Source: Phycisphaerae bacterium (lineage in GTDB: Bacteria; Planctomycetota; Phycisphaerae; UBA1845). Taken from it: a stretch of DNA of 10,164 bases. Every line of letters begins with the position of its first letter. The stretch's first letter is position 1. The notes below the pieces were generated by a model. That model was not told the origin of the DNA. It saw only the letters and a program-made list of their open reading frames with translations, and searched no databases. Positions 5,861 to 10,164 of the stretch are shown in pieces. The stretch is from NCBI GenBank assembly GCA_029260155.1, contig JAJDDU010000220.1:1-10164 (forward strand), in the 5' to 3' direction. A program made the translations under genes and the position numbers.

Positions 5861-7740
5861 AACCAGAGCTTCAGGCGAACGTAATCGACGATTCGGTGGA
5901 TTCCGACCCACCATACGGCGCGACGGCCTACGTGGATTCTGGCCACGCCCTCCATGCCCGGATGTATCCATCGCTCCGAAAGGTCAGCCGTTGCCTCCAC
6001 CACACACGCGTTGCCGCGCTCGCGAATCTCGGTCTGCGGACGGATGCGCGAAATGCGGAGAGACCGTGCCAACTCGGGACGGGCGCTGGGTGCGAACGTG
6101 CCGGTCAGGTCGACGGCAAGATCGTCGGCGTCGGACTCGGGTACAGCCAACTCAACGACCAAGCTGTCCGGCGGTGCGATTTCAAAAAGCGGATCCCCCA
6201 GCGCGACAACACTACCGATTCGTTTTCGTAGGTTTCCGGAGACCACGACGCCATCAATCGGCGCCCGCAGCGTGCATCGCTCGATTTTCGTCTCAATGAT
6301 CGCGAGACGGGCCTGGGAGAGCTTCTGACTGGCCGAAGCGAGCTGGAAGTTGACCGGATCGTCCTCGGCCATGGCGAGGTCCTTTTCCAGTTCGTGGACG
6401 TTCAGCTCGGCGCTGAGTTCCATCCAACTCTGCCGGAGATCGCGCTGATCAAACAGGCAGAGAACGTCGCCGCGCTTGACCAGATCACCCTGCAGTACAC
6501 TGGCTCCCGCCAACATCGCATCGAAGGGCGCCGTGATGTGCCTCGTTTCTTTCGGCATGATCACGCACGGCACCGCGAGATCGTAATCAACCTTCCCAAA
6601 CGTGATCCACGATACGGCGGCGACAAGCATCAGAACCAGGATCTTGCGCCCGGTCCGCCCTTTCGACATGACGCCTTTGACAGCGGCGGTGACGCCGTCG
6701 GTGCCGTGACGCACCAGGCCCCGGTTGGCATCGCGCAAGAGGAGAAGCGCGGAGGCAAACGGCTCTACGTGCGTGCGGATCTGTTCGATCTGTTCTTGGG
6801 TGAACGGCCGGTCCGCCGATCTGCGGAGGCTGAGAATCGCGGCGGGCTTTCCCCGTGCGTGCAGTGGAATGGAGGCTACCGCGTCTCCATTGACCGCGAC
6901 GCGCCATTGGCTGTGCAAGCGAAAGACTGATCCGGCCTCGTCTCCAGTCCATGCGTTTTCGTCAGCGCACGCCATGACCCGGTCGATGTCGAGGCATTCT
7001 TCCATGGCCGCCTCCATGGCCCGCACGCCCGTGCTCCGCAAGGTGACGTGGTCGAGCCCGGAGATGGAGAGAATCTTAACGCGCCGGCGCACGGCCAAGC
7101 CCAGCGCAACCTGCTCACAGCCGAGTTTGTTTCGCAGATTGTTCGTGACGGCGAAGGCGAACTCGTCCGCCGTTTCGCAGGCCCCGGCGTGCGTCATCGC
7201 CTGGGTCGCGTCGTCGGATGCTGCAGGGCGATCGCGCTGGGTGGGCCTTGTCTGGCCGGAGTAGGAGGCGTAGCACGCGAGGGCCTCGAGGAACATCAGT
7301 TTTCGGGATGCGTCGAGCGACCCCCCGCGTCCGACGATGAGGGCGATGGCTCCGATGGGCTCGTGCGAAGTGTCGAACAACGTGGCCGCGAGCAAGGCGA
7401 CCTTGGCTTCGCCATCCTTGGAATCGAGAAGGCGGGCCCTGCTGCCGGTTTGGGCGATTGACTCCGTTAGGAACTGTTGAACACCCCGCATCCAAAACCG
7501 GCCGTTTTCGTGGTCGGCATGAAACTCGTGTTCGATGACTTCAGATTCGTGCCGGGCTGAGACAGCCGCGCACGGACTCGCCAGCGCGGTGGCGATAATC
7601 CGCATGACGTCGGAGTAGTAGCCATGGCGTGAATGCGCCGATCCGCTGAGGGCGGCGAGTTGGGCGTAGGCGCCGCCTTCGGCCGGCTTGTCGCTGTCAG
7701 GCGACGCATTGGAGACCGTGGTTGTTTCGGTCGTAGTCAT
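5857..7740 (-). CDS. HlyD-family inner-membrane adaptor with N-terminal GAF-like sensor domains
   Basis: 627 residues. The N-terminal half is cytoplasmic: a degenerate GAF-like domain (about 40-160) and a better one (about 185-335, with a GKPAAILSLRRS strand pair and a typical closing helix FTQEQIEQIRTHVEPFASAL). A single membrane helix (366-382) leads to a periplasmic HlyD module: lipoyl half (398-430), short helical hairpin (432-486), second lipoyl half around LRAPIDGVVVSG (491-502) and a barrel (524-603). The hydrophobic C-terminus RRAVWWVGIHRIVDYVRLKL is characteristic of adaptors paired with M50 partners as I remember them. GAF domains bind cyclic nucleotides or other small ligands, so the adaptor may respond to a cytoplasmic signal; no ligand can be assigned. 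It starts 30 bases after the PilZ stop and its TGA overlaps the M50 start. The ribosome binding site is poor (GGAG 15 bases away), which leaves the start slightly uncertain. Confidence 0.88.
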   Translation of the reverse strand: MTTTETTTVSNASPDSDKPAEGGAYAQLAALSGSAHSRHGYYSDVMRIIATALASPCAAVSARHESEVIEHEFHADHENGRFWMRGVQQFLTESIAQTGSRARLLDSKDGEAKVALLAATLFDTSHEPIGAIALIVGRGGSLDASRKLMFLEALACYASYSGQTRPTQRDRPAASDDATQAMTHAGACETADEFAFAVTNNLRNKLGCEQVALGLAVRRRVKILSISGLDHVTLRSTGVRAMEAAMEECLDIDRVMACADENAWTGDEAGSVFRLHSQWRVAVNGDAVASIPLHARGKPAAILSLRRSADRPFTQEQIEQIRTHVEPFASALLLLRDANRGLVRHGTDGVTAAVKGVMSKGRTGRKILVLMLVAAVSWITFGKVDYDLAVPCVIMPKETRHITAPFDAMLAGASVLQGDLVKRGDVLCLFDQRDLRQSWMELSAELNVHELEKDLAMAEDDPVNFQLASASQKLSQARLAIIETKIERCTLRAPIDGVVVSGNLRKRIGSVVALGDPLFEIAPPDSLVVELAVPESDADDLAVDLTGTFAPSARPELARSLRISRIRPQTEIRERGNACVVEATADLSERWIHPGMEGVARIHVGRRAVWWVGIHRIVDYVRLKLWL

Positions 7741-7770
7741 GGGTGGAAAGACGCTCTCCTTCGCGTGGGC

Positions 7771-8199
7771 CTACGTTTTCGCTGACCTAGCGGCTGAGCC
7801 GAGGTTGTTCGGCAAGCTAATCGTTGAGAAGAAACGGAAACCGCACTCGAATGCGTCCTCCCGCACAAGGTAGGCGCGAACGCACCGGGCAAACGTGGTC
7901 GGCAGGTCGATCTTGGCGCGTTCGAACTCAAGCCGGTAGACGTCACCGACCTTCGCCGGAAGGGGCAGGAGCAATCCACAACCGCTTTCCGAGATGTCGC
8001 CCGTGACACCCTTGACCTTGAAATCGCGCAGCTCGCTGGTGTTGGCCGAACGCATGCTGGCGCCGGCCTTGACCATGATGCGAAAGTGATCACGCCTCGC
8101 CCTAATCTCATCCGGCGTGTTCCGTTCCAACTCTTCGAAGAATTCAAACGCCTCGTTCTTGTCGTTCGCATCCATTTCGTTGTTGAGGCCATCAAACAT
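7771..8199 (-). CDS. PilZ domain protein (predicted c-di-GMP receptor)
   Basis: A soluble 142-residue protein. The start is the ATG at 8199, chosen because GGGAGGA ends 8 bases upstream; a longer frame to 8361 would overlap the upstream adaptor gene by 130 bases. After an acidic helical N-terminus (about 14-30) comes the PilZ signature: RDHFR (R36xxxR40) and DISESG (D68xSxxG73), followed by a barrel strand GLLLPLPAKVGDVYRLEF and a closing strand ECGFRFF (118-124). In known PilZ receptors both motifs contact c-di-GMP, and both are intact here, so binding is likely. It is the second gene of the export operon, 32 bases after the adaptor and 30 before the GAF-HlyD gene, which suggests that c-di-GMP controls the assembly, activity or level of this system. 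How it does so is not visible. Confidence 0.9.
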   Translation of the reverse strand: MFDGLNNEMDANDKNEAFEFFEELERNTPDEIRARRDHFRIMVKAGASMRSANTSELRDFKVKGVTGDISESGCGLLLPLPAKVGDVYRLEFERAKIDLPTTFARCVRAYLVREDAFECGFRFFSTISLPNNLGSAARSAKT

Positions 8200-8207
8200 G
8201 CAAATGT

Positions 8208-8214
8208 TCCTCCC
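8208..8214 (-). promoter_or_regulatory. Ribosome binding site of the PilZ gene
   Basis: GGGAGGA on the minus strand, 8 bases before the ATG at 8199. It is the strongest such site in the operon and decides the start against the longer frame. Confidence 0.75.
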
Positions 8215-8231
8215 GGCGACTCGCAGGCGCC

Positions 8232-9203
8232 CTACTCCTCTTCGGATTCCGTTCGTGGCTGATTGACTGGGGAACCGCCTGTGACCGACTGAACGTGTCG
8301 GGCCTTTGCTTCGGGCAACGGTGCGGCGAAGTTCACCCAGACCTTCAGTCCTGAAATCCAACCGCTGTCACGGTTGTCGACTCGCAGCTTCACTCGGAAA
8401 GTCTGACTGGCTGGGTCGAGGACTGGGCTGGCGAAAACCACCTCGGCGGTTTTCGGTATCCAGCGCGTGTCCGCAGGCCGGACCCCCACGCGGCTGCCAA
8501 CTCGGATGGCGCGGGCCGCGTCCAAAGGGCAGTCGACGTAAACGTCCAGGAAGTCCAGAGCGACGATGCGAAGGATGTCCTCCGCTTCCTGGACGGTCTC
8601 GCCGGGATCCTTGAATGTCCGGGTGACAAATCCGGTGAATGGCGCCCGCAATCGCAATCTCTCCAGAAGCAGGCGTTGGAACTCGTGGTCACGCACGGCC
8701 TGATCGTGGTCGAACATGGCCTCTTCGTACTTGAGGCGCGTCGTGTCGGCCTCCGCCTGGGCGTCGCGCACTTCCTTGTTGCTCGCACTGTCGCCTCCGC
8801 TCAGCCTGCGAATACGCTCAAGATCCTTGGAGGCTTGGCCCATTTTCACGGCGGCCGACTCGATGGCGATGCGCGATTTCGCCTCCGCCTCCGCCTTCTC
8901 CGTTCGGACCCGTTGGACCTCGTCGTCCAGCACGACCAGCAGCGCACCTCGCTCGACGAGTTGTCCCTCGGACACGATGAACTCAGTGACACGGGCGGCT
9001 TGCGCAGAGGCAAGGGTCGCCTCTTGATGAGGTCGGGTGAATCCGGTGACCTCGCCGAGCGCTGTCAGGCGAGCGGTTGTCTCCCGGTCAGGCTTCGTGT
9101 CTCCAGACGGATCGCCGCACGCAGTTTGGGCGCTCGCGCAGATCCACGCACAAAGAAGAACAGACAGCATCGGCCAATGACTCGTAGTAGAGCCAACGCG
9201 CAT
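8232..9203 (-). CDS. Periplasmic adaptor subunit, HlyD/RND membrane-fusion type
   Basis: About 323 residues, first gene of the operon. The N-terminus (MRVGSTTSHWPMLSVLLCAW...) is a signal sequence; cleavage may follow ASAQTA. The cysteine in TACGD is not in a good lipobox, so lipidation is doubtful. Order: lipoyl half (about 60-93, with EFIVSEGQLVERGALLVVLD), a long alpha-helical hairpin (about 95-184), second lipoyl half (LRLRAPFTGFVTRTF, then GETV), a barrel (about 215-295), and an acidic end ESEEE. It is shorter than AcrA-class adaptors and seems to lack much of the membrane-proximal domain. Adaptors bridge an inner-membrane complex to an outer-membrane channel; no RND pump or TolC gene is nearby, and the likely partners are the downstream GAF-HlyD and M50 proteins. 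The ATG at 9203 is preferred; an in-frame GTG at 9212 is possible. Family firm, partners inferred. Confidence 0.88.
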   Translation of the reverse strand: MRVGSTTSHWPMLSVLLCAWICASAQTACGDPSGDTKPDRETTARLTALGEVTGFTRPHQEATLASAQAARVTEFIVSEGQLVERGALLVVLDDEVQRVRTEKAEAEAKSRIAIESAAVKMGQASKDLERIRRLSGGDSASNKEVRDAQAEADTTRLKYEEAMFDHDQAVRDHEFQRLLLERLRLRAPFTGFVTRTFKDPGETVQEAEDILRIVALDFLDVYVDCPLDAARAIRVGSRVGVRPADTRWIPKTAEVVFASPVLDPASQTFRVKLRVDNRDSGWISGLKVWVNFAAPLPEAKARHVQSVTGGSPVNQPRTESEEE

Positions 9204-9241
9204 AGCGATCACCCCAACATCTGGAGGCGCGGAGATTCATG

Positions 9242-9259
9242 ACGCATGCAACGATGCGT
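9242..9259. promoter_or_regulatory. Short inverted repeat upstream of the export operon
   Basis: ACGCAT, 6 bases, ATGCGT: a perfect 6-bp dyad ending 38 bases before the adaptor ATG. The position suits an operator or an RNA leader hairpin. Such a short repeat can occur by chance, so it is only a candidate. Confidence 0.3.
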
Positions 9260-9296
9260 AAACCTACTCCGGACTAGGCATCGGCGTTTCTGGACT

Positions 9297-9314
9297 GGGG
9301 GGTAAGCGCCCCCC
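9297..9314. other. G6/C6 hairpin
   Basis: GGGGGG, TAAGCG, CCCCCC on the plus strand can form a 6-bp all-GC stem with a 6-base loop. No T-tract follows on either strand, so it is not a canonical intrinsic terminator. It lies 94-111 bases upstream of the adaptor start. Confidence 0.4.
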
Positions 9315-9482
9315 TGCTATCGGCGGACCTTGCGCCGGTTTGGGTCCGGTAACCGCTCGCCGGACGCGTGGCTCGCGGGTTTTCAGAATCCTCGTACCAA
9401 GCCCCAGGCCAGGGCAGAGACGGGTGCATCCCAGCCTCCCCTGGGAGTCCGCCAGTCCTGGGCTATCGCACAAGATACTGGA

Positions 9483-9526
9483 CCACCTCGTCCGTCGGGT
9501 GGCATGCACACGCTTGCGTGGGCATG
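9483..9526. other. Two abutting hairpins downstream of the zinc-ribbon gene
   Basis: CCACC (9483-9487) pairs with GGTGG (9498-9502). Directly next to it, 9503-9512 pairs with 9517-9526 as a 10-bp stem with one mismatch and a CTTG loop. On the minus strand they start 52 bases after the zinc-ribbon gene stop, where a transcript end or 3' stabilising structure is expected. There is no T-run, so termination would have to be Rho-dependent or the structure serves RNA protection or processing. Confidence 0.4.
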
Positions 9527-9578
9527 AGTCCTGCCGGTTCCGCTTGGCACGCTCGCCCAGGATCGGGGATTGTCCAAA

Positions 9579-10112
9579 TCACGCTGAACCAGTCCAGTCT
9601 GGGTTTTGGAAACCGCACTCCGAACATGTTAATGAAGGCGACCCCCGCAAATCGTATCCACAGGCGATACAGCAACCACGTTTGTGGCGGGACCGACGCA
9701 CTGCAAGCGGCCGCACGACCGTGACACCCGTAAGCACACCGAACGCGGCAAGCAGAGAGACCAAGGGCATCCTCATCGCCGCGTAGGCGGGCGTAGACTC
9801 CCAAGACGGCAAGAAAGTACGCAACCCCTGTAGCTCTGGCGACCCGAGACTGGCGATGCTGAAGAATGCCCCATTGTAAGACGTAAGATTGTCAGAGTAA
9901 TACTGAACGAAACAGTCACCGCCTCGCCAAAGCGAAATCCCTATCAGCCAGTCAGCCTCGTGCGCATAGCCCATCGCGATGCTCGCACTGCTGCCACGCC
10001 CCACGACATAGGGGGCTGCCGCCACCATTCCTGTTAGCAGACATCCGCAGAGCGCTGCACGCCCCAGGCATGAGATGTGCAGGACCGGTCGTCTCGCTTT
10101 CGTCACATCCAA
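9579..10112 (-). CDS. Small membrane protein with C-terminal CGYDLRG zinc ribbon
   Basis: A hypothetical protein of 177 residues from a TTG start. The N-terminal hydrophobic helix (about 10-36) and a second one (about 116-134) place residues 37-115 outside the cytoplasm if the ends are inside. After a basic stretch (RRSRHKR) comes a zinc ribbon: C148xxC151-GYDLRG and C163xxC166-G, and the protein ends 11 residues later. As I recall, this CxxCGYDLRG...CPECG tail recurs in many small membrane proteins of Phycisphaerae-type planctomycetes; their function is unknown, and the ribbon may bind a partner or nucleic acid. The start is unsure: the frame stays open to the right edge, the only in-window options are TTG (10112, with GGAAG 7 bases upstream) and a later GTG (10106), so the true start could lie outside. 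The 36-base mean loop composition looks ordinary, with no sign of decay. Confidence 0.75.
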   Translation of the reverse strand: MDVTKARRPVLHISCLGRAALCGCLLTGMVAAAPYVVGRGSSASIAMGYAHEADWLIGISLWRGGDCFVQYYSDNLTSYNGAFFSIASLGSPELQGLRTFLPSWESTPAYAAMRMPLVSLLAAFGVLTGVTVVRPLAVRRSRHKRGCCIACGYDLRGSPSLTCSECGFQNPDWTGSA

Positions 10113-10164
10113 GGCTCGTCTTCCAGGCCTAATTCTGCAAATACCGCCCCCACCGAGGGATTCC

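Larger units (their letters stand above)
9204..9578. other. Intergenic region upstream of the export operon
   Basis: About 375 bases between the zinc-ribbon gene stop and the adaptor start. No frame here has a convincing domain, ribosome binding site or homology I recognise. It should hold the end of the upstream transcript and the promoter of the four-gene operon, but I found no strong -35/-10 pair. Visible structures are the paired hairpins at 9483-9526, the G6/C6 hairpin at 9297-9314, the inverted repeat at 9242-9259, and an 8-bp inverted pair TCCTGGGC (9456-9463) / GCCCAGGA (9555-9562) that could close a 107-base fold. Confidence 0.6.

Noticed and set aside
5861..5971. Longer start for the M50 protein (37 extra residues)
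   Set aside because: It would overlap the GAF-HlyD gene by 115 bases and adds an Arg-rich segment read out of frame from that gene. The ATGA overlap start at 5860 is far more plausible.
8200..8361. Longer start for the PilZ protein (54 extra residues)
   Set aside because: It overlaps the upstream adaptor gene by 130 bases, and a strong GGGAGGA site sits directly before the ATG at 8199.
9239..9277. Tiny plus-strand frame with GGAG upstream (12 codons)
   Set aside because: Too short, with GGAG only 4 bases from the ATG, no conserved peptide features, and opposite to every gene in the window. Probably chance.
9264..9509. 81-codon minus-strand frame in the intergenic gap
   Set aside because: No ribosome binding site or domain, Pro/Arg/Gly-rich composition typical of non-coding GC-rich DNA, and competing frames of similar length over the same bases.
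1..10164. Mobile element, CRISPR array or tRNA/rRNA gene
   Set aside because: No transposase or integrase-like product, no regularly spaced repeats, and no cloverleaf or rRNA motif was recognised on either strand by eye.

Overview
The window is GC-rich, and all seven genes supported here lie on the minus strand, so gene order reads from high to low coordinates. The content suggests a planctomycete, probably Phycisphaerae-like. The evidence is a small membrane protein ending in a CxxCGYDLRG...CxxCG zinc ribbon, a BlaI-type repressor paired with a long Pro-rich M56 peptidase, and a GAF-HlyD/M50 export pair. The lineage call is inference from family distribution as I remember it, not from a search.

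Right end (about 9204-10164): a small membrane protein with a C-terminal zinc ribbon, whose reading frame is open to the window edge, followed by about 375 bases without a convincing gene. That gap holds two abutting hairpins, a G6/C6 hairpin and a short inverted repeat upstream of the next operon.

Middle (3704-9203): a compact four-gene operon. In order it encodes a periplasmic HlyD/RND-type adaptor, a PilZ (c-di-GMP receptor) protein, an inner-membrane HlyD-like protein with cytoplasmic GAF-like domains, and a polytopic M50 (site-2 type) metallopeptidase fused to a lipoyl/barrel adaptor domain. Spacings are 32 and 30 bases, then an ATGA start/stop overlap. Three of the four proteins carry HlyD-type modules, and two carry possible small-molecule sensing domains. 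I infer a signal-gated envelope export or peptide-processing machine. No ATPase, RND pump, outer-membrane channel or substrate gene is in the window.

Left (1-3547): a blaI/blaR1-like regulatory pair, then a TPR-like secreted protein cut by the left edge. Upstream of the repressor are two copies of an 18-bp box that differ only at the central two bases. One box lies inside a candidate promoter spacer and the other near the expected transcription start, which is typical autoregulatory architecture. The M56 protein (883 aa) is unusual. It has a 180-residue Pro/Arg-rich loop carrying two copies of a palindromic DNA element. After the last membrane helix come a Cys/His cluster, a coiled coil, an AP(K/R) repeat tract and a tandem pair of about 51-residue modules. 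It could act as a sensor-protease with an extracytoplasmic input region. No RNA genes, insertion sequences or CRISPR arrays were seen.
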